From: Candidatus Desulforudis audaxviator MP104C
GTDB taxonomy: Bacteria > Bacillota > Desulfotomaculia > Desulfotomaculales > Desulforudaceae
Length of the DNA stretch: 64,000 nt
Assembly (NCBI RefSeq): GCF_000018425.1
Contig: NC_010424.1
Span: 372,001 to 436,000 of the forward strand
Direction of reading: 5' to 3'
The translations under genes and the position numbers were made by a program. Positions 1 to 9,373 of the stretch are shown one piece after another. The notes under the pieces are model-generated. The model ran no database searches. It saw nothing but the letters and a program-made list of their open reading frames with translations, and had not been told where the DNA came from. The first letter of the stretch is position 1. Each line of letters begins with the position of its first letter.

Positions 1-1
1 C

Positions 2-967
2 GTGGCGGTGATCGGCACGGTGGAGCCGGCCTACCGCCTGGCCTTCGCCCTGGACCACACGCCCTACCTGGTACCAGTCGCCGTGTTCCGCGGGGAATTC
101 ACCCCGGACCAAGGCGAACCGCGGCCCTTCGCCGCCTACGTTTCGCTGCTGGAGTACCGGACCGGGCCCAACGCCGGCAACTTCGTCCTGGACGCGGCGC
201 TGCCGGAAGTGCCGGAAAGGGCGCGCGGCCTGCGCGAACGGCTGCTCGCGGCCACCGAAGCCGAACTGCCCGCATTGGCTTCCTTCTTCGGGTTGACCGG
301 GGCACCGGGGGATGACGGCGTGATCCGCGGTCCGCGGGGCGAGGAACTGGGGCCGACCTCCTGGGACGGGGGCTGGATTTATCGCGGTCCGGAGGCGTCC
401 ACCCACGCGCGCGACACCGCCCGAGTGGATGTCCCGGCGCTGGTGGAAGCGGCGCGCACCTTGGTGGCCGGCCTGCCCGCGCTGCCCGGGGAACCGGGGG
501 AGCCGCAGCTTGTGGAATCCGGAACCGGCGAGTGGGCGGGGGTCAGAATCCCACTGCTGTACGGCGGGTTGCCGGTGGTAAAACCCGACGACCGAAGTTA
601 CTTGTCCCACCTCTGGGTATGGCAGTTCGGCACCGACCGGGAGGTGTGGACGGTGAAGTGTTCGCACCCTATGGAGTTCACGGGGGAGGAAATTCCGCTG
701 ATCACACCGGGTGAGGCCTGGGAGAAACTGCTCGGAAATGAGTCCGTGGTTTACGTGGACGCGTTCTTTGGAGCAATTCCCGGCGCGCGGTTCGCCGTCC
801 CGCAATCCCGGGTTACCGACGTTAAGCTAGTCTACCTTCCGCGCCACCCGCAGCTGGTACGCAACGCGCAATACGACCTGATGTACCAGTTCGCCGGCGA
901 GGCCCAGGTGGGCAGCCGCCGGATCGAATTCGCAGCCTACGTAGAGGCACGGAAGCCAGCCTCCTGA
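2..967 (+). CDS. Hypothetical protein, possibly 5'-truncated by window edge
   Basis: The reading frame is open to the left edge. The first in-frame start is a GTG at base 2, so the true N-terminus may lie outside. The 321 visible residues show no signal peptide, no membrane segment and no motif I recognise. The protein is rich in Pro, Gly and Ala, with a Trp-rich patch at about residues 200-225. It ends just before a strong intrinsic terminator and converges on ppaC, so it is the last gene of a rightward unit. I assign no function. Confidence 0.6.
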   Translation: MAVIGTVEPAYRLAFALDHTPYLVPVAVFRGEFTPDQGEPRPFAAYVSLLEYRTGPNAGNFVLDAALPEVPERARGLRERLLAATEAELPALASFFGLTGAPGDDGVIRGPRGEELGPTSWDGGWIYRGPEASTHARDTARVDVPALVEAARTLVAGLPALPGEPGEPQLVESGTGEWAGVRIPLLYGGLPVVKPDDRSYLSHLWVWQFGTDREVWTVKCSHPMEFTGEEIPLITPGEAWEKLLGNESVVYVDAFFGAIPGARFAVPQSRVTDVKLVYLPRHPQLVRNAQYDLMYQFAGEAQVGSRRIEFAAYVEARKPAS

Positions 968-992
968 AATCAATTTGTGTACTTCCGAAGCG

Positions 993-1019
993 CCCCCGGG
1001 TCATCCGGGGGTCTTTTCT
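993..1019 (+). terminator. Intrinsic terminator
   Basis: CCCCCGG and CCGGGGG form a 7-bp GC stem around a short loop (GTCAT), followed by TCTTTTCT. It lies 25 bases after the stop of the preceding gene. Confidence 0.8.
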
Positions 1020-1244
1020 GTGCGGCCGGCATATTATTGAATATCGTGTACTTTCGGCACCTCCGCCCCAATCGCCCGCAATACGGCTTCAAGCTTTGCG
1101 TTTCGTAGTCTGACCCCATCAAGCCGGCAAGCTGACGGTCTTCCGGTGACATTACTCCGGCCGTTCCCGGCATATGGCTATTCTCTGGTAGCTGACAGTC
1201 GGGGGTTTTAGTTCTTAAGGCCCGACTCCCCTTGGTCTCGCGGC

Positions 1245-2891
1245 CTACCGTTCCCGCAGGGCCGTCGCGATCCGGGGGATGAAGTCCTTCTTCCGGGAGA
1301 GTACCCGGGGCACAAAGCATTTGCCGTCTTCGACCTTAACCCCGAAGGCCCGGCCGACAATTTCCTGCTCGGCGCCCTCGACCCAGATCTCCTCGCCTTT
1401 GCCCGAAAGCGGGTTGGTGATCAGGAGCGCCAGGAGGTCATAGCCCCCCGCCAGGCAGAGCTTCTCCATCTCGCCCTTGATCTCTGCCTCCCGGGACTTG
1501 ATCTCGGAGTCGTCCAGGACCATAATCTGGTTCACCCCGATTTTCTTCCCCGCCAGGTGGTATTCCTTAAAGTCCAGCGTGACGATTTCCTGGGCCGGGA
1601 TGCCCTCGGCGGTGACGCTGACCGCCAGGAGTTCCTTGCCGTAGTCCGCCAGGTTCAGCCCGGCCATCTCGCTTAGACGGTGCGCCATCACGTGGTCCTT
1701 GTCGGTGGTGGTGGAAAGGGTCAGGAGCAGGGTGTCCGACAGGATGCCCGAGAGGAGCGCGCCCGCGATCTCGGGGGGGACCTCCACCTGGTGCAGGCAA
1801 AGCTGCATGGCCACGATGGTGCAGGTGCTCCCGACCGGCTCGTTGTAGACGGTGATCGGCTTGATGGTCGAGATGTCCCCCAGGCGGTGGTGATCGATGA
1901 TCTCCAGAATGTCGGCCTGCTCGATGTCGGCCACGGCCTGGGAGATCTCGTTGTGGTCCACCAGGATCACCTGCTTCTGAACGGGGTCTAAAAGGTCGCT
2001 CCGGGTGATGATCCCGATCAGCCGGTCGTCCTCGTCCACCACCATGGCGCAGCGGCAGTCCGACTCCACGATCTGCCGCTTGACCTCGCTGATGGTGGTG
2101 TGTAACCCGGCCACCGGCACGTTGGACGACATGATGTAAGACACCGGCCGGCAGAGGTTCACCAACTGGGCCGTGGCGAAGGTGCGGTAGGGGGAGCTGA
2201 TCACCAGCACCTGGTGGCGCCGGGCCAACTCGAGGACCTCCTCGCTCACGGCATGGTCCCCGGTGACGATCAGGGCGGCGCACCCGCCCTTGATGAGGTC
2301 CTTCTGGATGTCCGTCCGGTCCCCCAGGATGGCGATGTCACCCTTCTTCATCCGGTTCAGCGTGCTGACCTTCTGGGAGGCGGCCACGAACACGTCCCCC
2401 CCGAGCGTGGTCACGCGGCCGGTATTCGCCAGCACCTTCCCCTGCAGGGCGGAAATCAGGAGGTGCAGTTGCACCGGACTGACCGAAAGCCCCTCGATGT
2501 CGAGCCGCTCCGCGAAGAACACCGCCAGGTGCAGCGTGTCCACGATCCCCAGCAACCGGCCGTCCTCGTCCACCACCGGCAGGCTCCGGATGCGCTTCTC
2601 CTTGATGAGGTTGGCGGCGTCGAGGATGGAGTCCCGGGGCGAGATGGAGATCGGCCGGTTCAGGTCCATGTCGGCGACTGTGGCCGCGACGCTTGCGACC
2701 TGCACCGGCGGTTCCAGGCCGAAACGCTCCAGAATGTATTCCGTCTCCGGGTTCAACGACCCGGCCGCGCAGGGCACGTAAACCTGAGTGTCGTCCAGGA
2801 TGTTCTTGAAATAGGCGTAACCGATCGCCGCGCAGACGCTGTCGCTGTCCGGTGAGCGGTGGCCGACGACTAAGACCCGCTTGCGTTTCAC
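1245..2891 (-). CDS. ppaC: Manganese-dependent inorganic pyrophosphatase with CBS and DRTGG regulatory domains
   Basis: Family II cytosolic pyrophosphatase, hydrolysing PPi to two phosphates. The 548-residue protein opens with the DHH-family metal motif GHRSPDSDSVCAA (about residues 10-22). The catalytic half is then interrupted by a CBS domain (about 75-125), a DRTGG domain (about 130-240) and a second CBS domain (about 245-300). The catalytic part resumes with LVDHNEISQ and EIIDHHRLGD, and the DHHA2 end carries SRKKDFIPR. This insertion and length match the clostridial CBS-DRTGG pyrophosphatases, which in that family are regulated by adenine nucleotides and diadenosine polyphosphates. The start is a GTG with AAAGGGGG about nine bases upstream. 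It is transcribed alone on the minus strand. Confidence 0.93.
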   Translation of the reverse strand: MKRKRVLVVGHRSPDSDSVCAAIGYAYFKNILDDTQVYVPCAAGSLNPETEYILERFGLEPPVQVASVAATVADMDLNRPISISPRDSILDAANLIKEKRIRSLPVVDEDGRLLGIVDTLHLAVFFAERLDIEGLSVSPVQLHLLISALQGKVLANTGRVTTLGGDVFVAASQKVSTLNRMKKGDIAILGDRTDIQKDLIKGGCAALIVTGDHAVSEEVLELARRHQVLVISSPYRTFATAQLVNLCRPVSYIMSSNVPVAGLHTTISEVKRQIVESDCRCAMVVDEDDRLIGIITRSDLLDPVQKQVILVDHNEISQAVADIEQADILEIIDHHRLGDISTIKPITVYNEPVGSTCTIVAMQLCLHQVEVPPEIAGALLSGILSDTLLLTLSTTTDKDHVMAHRLSEMAGLNLADYGKELLAVSVTAEGIPAQEIVTLDFKEYHLAGKKIGVNQIMVLDDSEIKSREAEIKGEMEKLCLAGGYDLLALLITNPLSGKGEEIWVEGAEQEIVGRAFGVKVEDGKCFVPRVLSRKKDFIPRIATALRER

Positions 2892-3162
2892 CGGCGAAAC
2901 CCCCTTTCCGGGAACGGTAGGTGAATCTGCCGGAAATACTTCTGGAGCCGCAGTGCTAAATCCTGCCGGGCGGCGGCGATAAAAAGCCCTGCCCCTTTAG
3001 GAACAGGCTGTTCTCACTGAGTCTCTACCAAGGGGCTGCTAAGTTCCCAAACCAACGCTTGCTTTGCTATCCCCGTTGGTGGTACACGGACTGCGACCGG
3101 TGGCATTTCTACGGCGGGAGAATGCCGCCTTGACCGGAGACATGAGGCCGTGGCCGGGCAGA

Positions 3163-3492
3163 TCAGCCCGGCATTACAGCCTGGAGCAAGATAGCGGCCG
3201 CCAGCCCGACGCCGACCGTGAAAAAGAGGTTCTTCGTCTTCACCGCCACCAGGAAACAGGGGACGGCGGCCAGCAGGAACTGGTTTCGCAGGCTCAAGTC
3301 GAAGGCCCCCTCATGCAGGAGCAGTTCCGGGGCCAGCAGGGCGGCCAGCACCGCCACCGGAACGAACCGCAGCCAACGGATGAAACCTTCCGGGATTTTC
3401 ATCTGGGCCAGCACCGCCAGGGGCAGGGCCCGCGGCAGGTAAGTGACCGCCCCCATGGCAACGATTATCCAGAGCTTTTCCATTTTTCCCAT
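3163..3492 (-). CDS. azlD: AzlD family branched-chain amino acid transport subunit
   Basis: Small membrane protein of 109 residues with the family-typical MGAVTYLPRALPL motif near the N-terminus and four hydrophobic segments. AzlD is the partner of the AzlC permease; the pair exports branched-chain amino acids. The gene overlaps the end of azlC by about 28 bases if the first ATG is used. A second ATG three codons in (3483) is an equally good start. Its position opposite the ilv-leu operon fits a role in branched-chain amino acid balance. Confidence 0.85.
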   Translation of the reverse strand: MGKMEKLWIIVAMGAVTYLPRALPLAVLAQMKIPEGFIRWLRFVPVAVLAALLAPELLLHEGAFDLSLRNQFLLAAVPCFLVAVKTKNLFFTVGVGLAAAILLQAVMPG

Positions 3493-4181
3493 CCCGAAGC
3501 AACCGTGGCCGTAATGACCGTGGCCAGAATGATGTTCCAGTTGCCCTCCAGGAGCTGCCCCAGAAGCAGGGAGAGGCCGCCGGCCAGCACGGCGGCGTAC
3601 AGGAGCAGCCGGTCACTCAACTGCATCACCAGCAGGCAGATGAACATGGCTGGCAGAGCGAAGCCCAGCGGCAGTTGTTCGATTCCCGGCACGATGCTCC
3701 CAAAGAACGCCCCGATCACGGTACCGGTGATCCAGGAGGCGTAGGCGGCGAAATTGGTGCCGTAGATGAACCAGTGGTGGCGGGGCTGCCGGCTGTACTC
3801 GGTGCTGTTCAAGGCGAAGGTTTCGTCGGTGACGCCCCAGCCGAGCAGAGCGTAGGAGTGAAACCGCAGGCCCCGCAGGTAGGGGGCGAGCGCGGCGCTC
3901 ATCAGGATGTGCCGCAGGTTCACCAGGAAAGTGGTCATGATGATGGCTGCCGGGCTCATGGCGGCGGCGAACATCCCGGCGGCGATGAACTGGGAGGCCC
4001 CGGCGAACACGATCACGGACATGGCGATGGTCTCCGGAATGGTCAGGCCGGCCTCCCGGGCCAGGATCCCGAAGGCTATGGCCAGGACGACGTAGCCGAG
4101 CATGATCGGTACGGCCCGGGTTACGCCCGCGGCGAGCTCCGCGGACGGGTGTGCGTTCCCTACGGTGGCGTCAGGCTGCAA
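3465..4181 (-). CDS. azlC: AzlC family branched-chain amino acid permease
   Basis: 238-residue polytopic membrane protein. Family features include PIMLGYVVLAIAFGILAREA near residues 27-46, a FAGASQFIA segment and a GWGVTDETFAL stretch in the middle. AzlC with AzlD exports branched-chain amino acids and analogues. The chosen start is a TTG with GAAGGGTGA about nine bases upstream. It is transcribed divergently from the ilv-leu operon, so the exporter and the biosynthetic genes share one intergenic region of about 550 bases. No repressor gene is adjacent. Confidence 0.87.
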   Translation of the reverse strand: MQPDATVGNAHPSAELAAGVTRAVPIMLGYVVLAIAFGILAREAGLTIPETIAMSVIVFAGASQFIAAGMFAAAMSPAAIIMTTFLVNLRHILMSAALAPYLRGLRFHSYALLGWGVTDETFALNSTEYSRQPRHHWFIYGTNFAAYASWITGTVIGAFFGSIVPGIEQLPLGFALPAMFICLLVMQLSDRLLLYAAVLAGGLSLLLGQLLEGNWNIILATVITATVASGWEKWKSSG

Positions 4182-4317
4182 AGGCCGATTTCACCCTTCT
4201 TGACGAGGTTGGACAATACATGTGCTATTCTAACACAATGAGAGGCTCTTTTCGATAACCAATCAATGTCGGGACCAAAAATGCTTACAACGCAAAACGC
4301 TGGACCGGCAAAAAATA

Positions 4318-4346
4318 TTGACAGCAGGTTCCGCATTCTGTATACT
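4318..4346 (+). promoter_or_regulatory. Sigma-A promoter of the ilv-leu operon
   Basis: TTGACA at 4318-4323 and TATACT at 4341-4346 are separated by exactly 17 bases, a near-consensus vegetative promoter. The predicted transcript start near 4353 leaves a leader of about 380 bases before ilvE, which holds the T-box. Confidence 0.8.
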
Positions 4347-4352
4347 GGACTA

Positions 4353-4670
4353 TAACTTTTTAGAGCGTCAAAAGGCGAGGAAAGGGACGAAGGATCTGGT
4401 CATCGTCCGCCACAGAGAGCCGGGGCAGCTGAAAACCGGCGCGGGAACCAGGTCCGAGATCACCCTGGAGCCGGGTGCTGAAAGCGCGCGAGGCCGGAAA
4501 GGGCCGTAGTGCGTCAGTAGGTTGCTTCCGGGTTGGTGACCCGTTATCCAAAGAACCCCGTGCTCCAATCGACACGGTAGAGCGGTCGACACCGGCGAAC
4601 GGTGCCGGCAACCAGGGTGGTACCGCGCGAGCGTAGCCTCTCGTCCCTGGCAGTTGTGGCTGCCACGGAC
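4353..4670 (+). promoter_or_regulatory. T-box riboswitch leader, ATC (isoleucine) specifier
   Basis: The conserved T-box AACCAGGGTGGTACCGCG lies at 4610-4627. Upstream, the stem I landmark AGAGAGCCGGGG is followed by GAGATCACCCTGGAG, where ATC at 4459-4461 sits in the specifier position, implying sensing of uncharged tRNA-Ile. The T-box CCAGGG (4612-4617) can pair with CCCTGG (4645-4650), with an inner CGAG/CTCG stem, as the 'off' hairpin. Unusually, no run of T follows that hairpin. A second hairpin TGGCAG/CTGCCA (4648-4653 with 4660-4665) overlaps it and is mutually exclusive. The leader controls ilvE and presumably the whole operon. Confidence 0.9.
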
Positions 4671-4731
4671 CAGAGGTGTATTTGTTTCCGGGATTTCGCT
4701 ACAATATGACGTTGGGGGAGATGAAGGAGAG

Positions 4732-5613
4732 ATGGGTCTGGTCATTTATGTCGACGGCGAATTCCTGCCCAAGGAAAAGGCCGTGGTCTCCGTATTCGAT
4801 CACGGGTTGCTGTACGGGGACGGCATCTTCGAAGGCATCCGCGCCTACCACAACCGCGTGTTCAAGCTCAAGGAACACATCGACCGTCTCTACGATTCGG
4901 CGAAGGTGATCTTACTGGAGATCCCCATGACCCGGGAAGAGATGACTGAAGTGGTCCTGGAAACGATGCGCAAAAACGGCCTGCGGGAAGGCTACATCCG
5001 GCTGGTTGTAACCCGTGGGGTGGGGGACCTGGGGCTGGACCCGAAGAAGTGCCCCCGGGCGTCCGTGATCTGCATCGGGGCCTCCATCCAGCTTTATCCC
5101 GAGGAGTTTTACGAGCGGGGTCTGGACATCGTCACGGTGCCCACCCGGCGGAACCTGGCCGAGGCGGTCAACCCGCGGATCAAATCCCTCAACTACCTGA
5201 ACAATGTTATGGCCAAGATCGAGGCGTCCCTGGCCGGAACGATCGAGGCCGTAATGCTCAATGCCGAAGGGTACGTCGCGGAGGCCACGGGGGACAATAT
5301 CTTCATCGTCAAGAACGGGGTCCTGATCACGCCGCCGCCCTACGTTGGCATCCTGGAAGGGATCACCCGCAACACGGTTATGGAACTGGCCCGGGCCCGC
5401 GGGATCCCGGTGGTGGAGACGCTCTTCACCCGTTACGACATTTACACCGCCGACGAGTGCTTCCTGACTGGGACCGCGGCCGAGGTGATCCCGGTGGTCA
5501 AGGTGGACGCCCGCGCTATCGGCGACGGGCAGCCCGGGGAAATGACCCGGACGCTGATCGCGGACTTCCGCGAACTGACCAAGACCGACGGCCCCCTGAT
5601 CTTCCCTGACTAA
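4732..5613 (+). CDS. ilvE: Branched-chain amino acid aminotransferase
   Basis: PLP-dependent fold-type IV (class IV) aminotransferase of 293 residues, interconverting Ile/Leu/Val with their 2-oxo acids. The N-terminal pattern VDGEFLP, then FDHGLLYGDGIFEGIRAY, is diagnostic. The PLP lysine is in PRIKSLNYLNNV, and EATGDNIFIV followed by LEGITRN marks the C-terminal half. The start is the ATG preceded by AAGGAGAG at ideal spacing; longer in-frame extensions run back into the T-box leader and are not credible. First gene of the ilv-leu operon. Confidence 0.94.
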   Translation: MGLVIYVDGEFLPKEKAVVSVFDHGLLYGDGIFEGIRAYHNRVFKLKEHIDRLYDSAKVILLEIPMTREEMTEVVLETMRKNGLREGYIRLVVTRGVGDLGLDPKKCPRASVICIGASIQLYPEEFYERGLDIVTVPTRRNLAEAVNPRIKSLNYLNNVMAKIEASLAGTIEAVMLNAEGYVAEATGDNIFIVKNGVLITPPPYVGILEGITRNTVMELARARGIPVVETLFTRYDIYTADECFLTGTAAEVIPVVKVDARAIGDGQPGEMTRTLIADFRELTKTDGPLIFPD

Positions 5614-5619
5614 AAGACT

Positions 5620-5643
5620 AAAAAGGTGTCAGACACCTTTTTT
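5620..5643. terminator. Symmetric palindrome / possible intrinsic terminator after ilvE
   Basis: AAAAAGGTGT, CAG, ACACCTTTTT: a near-perfect palindrome with A-run and T-run flanks, able to act as a terminator on either strand. It is one of three similar elements in this operon. It sits between ilvE and ilvB, so it would attenuate rather than end the operon if that is one transcript. Confidence 0.65.
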
Positions 5644-5747
5644 CACAATATCACTAGGGGTTACCTCGCCCGTTACGCCCGGCTCGTGAGCTCGGCGGCC
5701 GACGGGGCGATCATCAGGGAGTGATTCCCGGAATGAGGAGTGAGGAC

Positions 5748-7403
5748 ATGCTTACCGGCGGACAAATTCTTGTTGAGTGCCTGAAGAACGAGGGGGTCGA
5801 CGTCATCTTCGGCTATCCGGGGGGCGCCGTACTGCCGATTTACGACGCCCTGTACGATTCGGACATTCTCCACGTCCTGACCAGGCACGAACAGGCCGCG
5901 GCCCACGCCGCCGACGGCTACGCGCGCGCCACCGGGCGTCCGGGGGTGTGCATGGCCACGTCCGGCCCGGGGGCGACCAACCTGGTGACCGGGATCGCCA
6001 CGGCGGCCATGGACTCGGTGCCGATGGTGGCCATCACCGGCCAGGTTCCGACCACCCTGATCGGAAAGGACGCCTTCCAGGAGGCGGATATCACCGGCAT
6101 CACCATGCCGATCACCAAGCACAACTACCTGGTCCGGGACGTGAACGACCTGCCTCGGATCGTCAAGGAGGCTTTCTACATCGCCACCACCGGACGGCCG
6201 GGTCCGGTCCTGATCGACATCCCCCGGGACGTCTCCGCGGGGAAGACCGAGTACCGGGATCCCGGGCCGATCGGGCTGCGCGGCTACATGCCCCGCCTGG
6301 CGGGGGAGCCGGCTAAAGTCGCCGCCGCTGCCAAGTTGATCGCCCAGGCCCGGCGCCCCTTGATCTACGCCGGGGGCGGCGTGATCAACTCGGGTGCGGC
6401 TGAATACCTCCGGAAGCTGGCCGAGACCATCATGGCGCCGGTGGCGGTCACCCTGATGGGCATCGGCTGTTTCCCAGGCGACCACCCGCTGTTCCTGGGC
6501 ATGCTCGGCATGCACGGGGCGCGGTACACCAACTACGCGGTGAACGAATGCGACCTCCTGCTGGCCATCGGCGTGCGCTTTGACGACCGGGTCACCGGCA
6601 AGGTCGATAGCTTCGCGTCCCACGCCAAGGTGATCCACATCGACATCGACCCGGCCGAGTTCGGCAAGAACGTCCCGGTGGACATCTCCATCGCCGGCGA
6701 CGTACGCACCGTGCTGGTCGACCTGATCAAGAACCTGACCTGCAACCCCGACCCGGCCTGGCAGGAGAAGATCGCCCGCTGGAAAAAGGAGTACCCGCTG
6801 GACTACAGCCGCGAGGGATTGCGGCCGCAGGCGGTGATCCGGGAACTTTCGGACATGCTGCAGGGCCGGCAGTACCGGGTGACCACCGAGGTGGGCCAGA
6901 ACCAGATGTGGGCCGCCCAGCACTTCTGCATCACCCGGCCGCGGAGCTTCATCTCCTCGGGTGGGCTGGGCACCATGGGCTACGGCTTCCCGGCGGCCAT
7001 CGGCGTGCAGGTGGCCTGCCCCGACGAACTGGTGTTCGACATCGCCGGCGACGGCAGCATCCAGATGAACATCCAGGAGCTGACCACCGCCGTGAACTAC
7101 GAACTGCCCGTGAATGTGGCCATCCTGAACAACGGCTACCTGGGGATGGTCCGGCAGTGGCAGGAACTCTTCTACAACCGGCGCTATTCCCAGACCGAAC
7201 TCACGAACCCCGATTTCGTGAAGGTTGCCGAAGCCTTCGGCGCCGAGGGCCTCCGGGTGGAGAAAAGCGCGGAGATCCGGCCGGCGCTGGAACAGGCCAT
7301 CGCCTCCAGCAAGCCGGTGTTTCTGGACTTCATCGTCGAGCGCGAAGAGAACGTCATGCCGATTGTCCCGCCCGGGGAGGCTATCAGCCGGATGCTCGGC
7401 TAG
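5748..7403 (+). CDS. ilvB: Acetolactate synthase, large (catalytic) subunit
   Basis: ThDP-dependent acetohydroxyacid synthase joining pyruvate with pyruvate or 2-oxobutyrate, the first common step of Val/Leu/Ile synthesis. From the chosen ATG the protein has 551 residues. It carries [14 protein letters not shown], the catalytic-Glu region [18 protein letters not shown], and the ThDP/Mg motif around GDGSIQMN with [14 protein letters not shown] 5748 has GAGGAG seven bases upstream; ATG 5733 and GTG 5721 are in-frame alternatives adding five or nine residues. It is followed after about 40 bases by its regulatory subunit gene. Confidence 0.95.
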   Translation: MLTGGQILVECLKNEGVDVIFGYPGGAVLPIYDALYDSDILHVLTRHEQAAAHAADGYARATGRPGVCMATSGPGATNLVTGIATAAMDSVPMVAITGQVPTTLIGKDAFQEADITGITMPITKHNYLVRDVNDLPRIVKEAFYIATTGRPGPVLIDIPRDVSAGKTEYRDPGPIGLRGYMPRLAGEPAKVAAAAKLIAQARRPLIYAGGGVINSGAAEYLRKLAETIMAPVAVTLMGIGCFPGDHPLFLGMLGMHGARYTNYAVNECDLLLAIGVRFDDRVTGKVDSFASHAKVIHIDIDPAEFGKNVPVDISIAGDVRTVLVDLIKNLTCNPDPAWQEKIARWKKEYPLDYSREGLRPQAVIRELSDMLQGRQYRVTTEVGQNQMWAAQHFCITRPRSFISSGGLGTMGYGFPAAIGVQVACPDELVFDIAGDGSIQMNIQELTTAVNYELPVNVAILNNGYLGMVRQWQELFYNRRYSQTELTNPDFVKVAEAFGAEGLRVEKSAEIRPALEQAIASSKPVFLDFIVEREENVMPIVPPGEAISRMLG

Positions 7404-7445
7404 CCTTGAAACCCGGGGAAGGATAAGGTGAGGGGGTAAAAGAGA

Positions 7446-7943
7446 ATGCGCAGCACTTATTCGGTCCTGGTCGAAAACAATCCGGGGGTCCTGGCGCGGG
7501 TGGCTGGCCTTTTCAGCCGGCGGGGGTACAACATCGACAGCCTCTCGGTCAGCCGCACCGATGACCCTACCGTTTCCCGCATGACCATCGTCGTCGAGGG
7601 CGAGAAGGTCGTGCTGGAGCAGGTGACCAAGCAACTGCGCAAGCTGGTGGACGTCATCCGGGTGCGGGACATTACCGACGAACCCCACGTGGACCGGGAG
7701 CTGGTGCTGATCAAGGTGAACGCTGACTCCGGCACCCGCGGGGACATCATGCAGATCGTCGAGATCTTCCGGGGCCGCATCGTGGACGTGGGCGAGTACA
7801 CCAGCATCGTCGAGGTGACCGGGGACGAGGGCAAGATCAACGCCATCGAGAACGCCTTGAAACCCTTCGGGATCATCGAACTGGTGCGCACCGGCAAGGT
7901 CGCCATGCAGCGGGGGACCCGGACCGTGCTGGTGGAAGACTAG
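7446..7943 (+). CDS. ilvN: Acetolactate synthase, small (regulatory) subunit
   Basis: 165 residues, the usual length for the bacterial regulatory subunit. An ACT domain at the N-terminus ([20 protein letters not shown], then [11 protein letters not shown]) binds valine for feedback inhibition. The second half ([11 protein letters not shown] and onward) is the domain that activates the catalytic subunit. GAGGGGG precedes the ATG. It directly follows ilvB. Confidence 0.94.
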   Translation: MRSTYSVLVENNPGVLARVAGLFSRRGYNIDSLSVSRTDDPTVSRMTIVVEGEKVVLEQVTKQLRKLVDVIRVRDITDEPHVDRELVLIKVNADSGTRGDIMQIVEIFRGRIVDVGEYTSIVEVTGDEGKINAIENALKPFGIIELVRTGKVAMQRGTRTVLVED

Positions 7944-8068
7944 GGCCGGGGAGACTCTACCGGGAGGCTCTGCCGGGAACCCTATCGGGAGACTGTGCTC
8001 GGAGATCTTACGAGAAACTCTACTGGGAACCCTATCGGGAGACCCTAGCGGGGGGAGACTCACCTTTT
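7944..8068 (+). repeat. Degenerate tandem repeat between ilvN and ilvC
   Basis: The spacer is built of 12-26-base units of the type GGGAGACTCTAC / GGGAACCCTATC. GGGAACCCTATCGGGAGAC occurs twice, near 7976 and 8028. Stops lie in every frame and no hairpin with a T-run is obvious. It ends just before the ilvC ribosome binding site. Confidence 0.6.
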
Positions 8069-8089
8069 TGTTGCGGGAGGAAACAAGCT

Positions 8090-9115
8090 ATGGACAACGG
8101 ACACGAGGAACACTTGGAACATATGAAGGTCTACTACGACGAAGACGCCCGCCTGGAGCTTCTACAGGCTAAGACCGTGGCCGTGATCGGCTACGGCAGC
8201 CAGGGACACGCCCAGGCCCAGAACCTGCACGACAGCGGGGTGCCGGTGGTGGTGGGCCTGCGGCCGGGCAGCGCCAACTGGGCGCGGGCCGAGGGTGACG
8301 GTCTGCGGGTGCTGTCGGTGGCGGACGCCGCGCGCGCGGCCGACATCATCCAGATCCTGATCCCGGACGAACACCAAGCTGCGGTTTTCAAGGCCGACAT
8401 CGCGCCGCACCTGACCGCGGGCAAGGGGCTCATGTTCTCGCACGGCTTCAACATCCACTTTGGGCAGATCACGCCCCCGGCCGATGTGGACGTGTTCATG
8501 GTGGCGCCCAAGAGCCCGGGCCGCATGGTCCGCCGGCTGTACCAGGAGGGCAAGGGCGTTCCGGGCCTGATCGCGGTCCACCAGGACCCGAGCGGGCAGG
8601 CGAAAGAGCTGGCCCTGGCTTACGCCAAGGGCATCGGCTGCACCCGGGCCGGCGTGTTCGAGACCACCTTCGCGGAGGAGACCGAGACCGACCTGTTCGG
8701 CGAGCAGTGCGTGCTCTGCGGCGGGGTGAGTGAACTCATCAAGGCCGGGTTTGAGACCCTGGTGGAGGCGGGGTATTCCCCGGAAATCGCCTACTTCGAG
8801 TGCCTGCACGAACTGAAGCTGATTGTCGACCTGATCAACGAGGGCGGCCTGACCAAGATGCGCAGCAACGTCAGCAACACCGCCGAGTTCGGAGACTACG
8901 TCAGCGGCCCGCGGATCATCAACGAGGAAGTGCGCGAAGAGATGCGCGCCGTGCTGGCCGACATCCAAAACGGGATCTTCGCCAAAGAGTGGATCCTGGA
9001 GAACCAGGCCGGGCAGCCGTCCTTCAAGGCGATGCGCCGCAACGAGCGCGAGCACCTGATCGAGGAAGTTGGCGCCAGACTGCGCAGAATGATGCCCTGG
9101 CTCCAGGACGAATAA
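8090..9115 (+). CDS. ilvC: Ketol-acid reductoisomerase (NADP-dependent, class I)
   Basis: Second step of Val/Ile synthesis: alkyl migration and reduction of acetohydroxy acids. 341 residues. The Rossmann motif [16 protein letters not shown] is near residues 27-42, FSHGFNIHF follows, and the Mg-binding acidic residues lie in ETDLFGEQ and further on. The ATG at 8090 has GGGAGGA nine bases upstream; the conserved MKVYYDEDA start of most homologues is at residue 12, so there is a short N-terminal extension unless ATG 8123 is used. Confidence 0.95.
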   Translation: MDNGHEEHLEHMKVYYDEDARLELLQAKTVAVIGYGSQGHAQAQNLHDSGVPVVVGLRPGSANWARAEGDGLRVLSVADAARAADIIQILIPDEHQAAVFKADIAPHLTAGKGLMFSHGFNIHFGQITPPADVDVFMVAPKSPGRMVRRLYQEGKGVPGLIAVHQDPSGQAKELALAYAKGIGCTRAGVFETTFAEETETDLFGEQCVLCGGVSELIKAGFETLVEAGYSPEIAYFECLHELKLIVDLINEGGLTKMRSNVSNTAEFGDYVSGPRIINEEVREEMRAVLADIQNGIFAKEWILENQAGQPSFKAMRRNEREHLIEEVGARLRRMMPWLQDE

Positions 9116-9138
9116 ACCAAGGATCAGGACCCCGACTG

Positions 9139-9162
9139 AAAAAGGGGGTCAGACCCCTTTTT
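9139..9162. terminator. Symmetric palindrome / possible terminator after ilvC
   Basis: AAAAAGGGGG, TCAG, ACCCCTTTTT: the second palindrome of the ilv-leu series, followed by further GC-rich inverted sequence (CGGGGCCCC, CCGGGG). It lies about 23 bases after the ilvC stop and about 210 bases before leuA. Confidence 0.65.
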
Positions 9163-9373
9163 CGGGGCCCCTTTTCCGGGGTCCAGATTCCGTGGAAACG
9201 AGGTTGGGGACCGGCTCCCCCGGGGACTGGCTTCTTTTTCCGGAACACCAGGCTTTCGTTTTCCGGTACAACTTACTCCCGGAAAAAGGTGCCTGTCCTC
9301 CTTTCCCGCTCTTTCCGGGCTCCGGTGCCCGCGGCGTTAGTTTTAGTTATAGTATGTTTTGGGGGTAAGAAGT

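Noticed and set aside
1034-1130. Minus-strand stretch reading NAKLEAVLRAIGAEVPKVHD, resembling part of a HEPN protein
   Set aside because: Only about 30 residues, no start codon or upstream continuation; could be chance.
5673-8063. 796-codon minus-strand frame opposite ilvB-ilvN
   Set aside because: Antisense to two certain genes; third-position GC bias explains the absence of stops.
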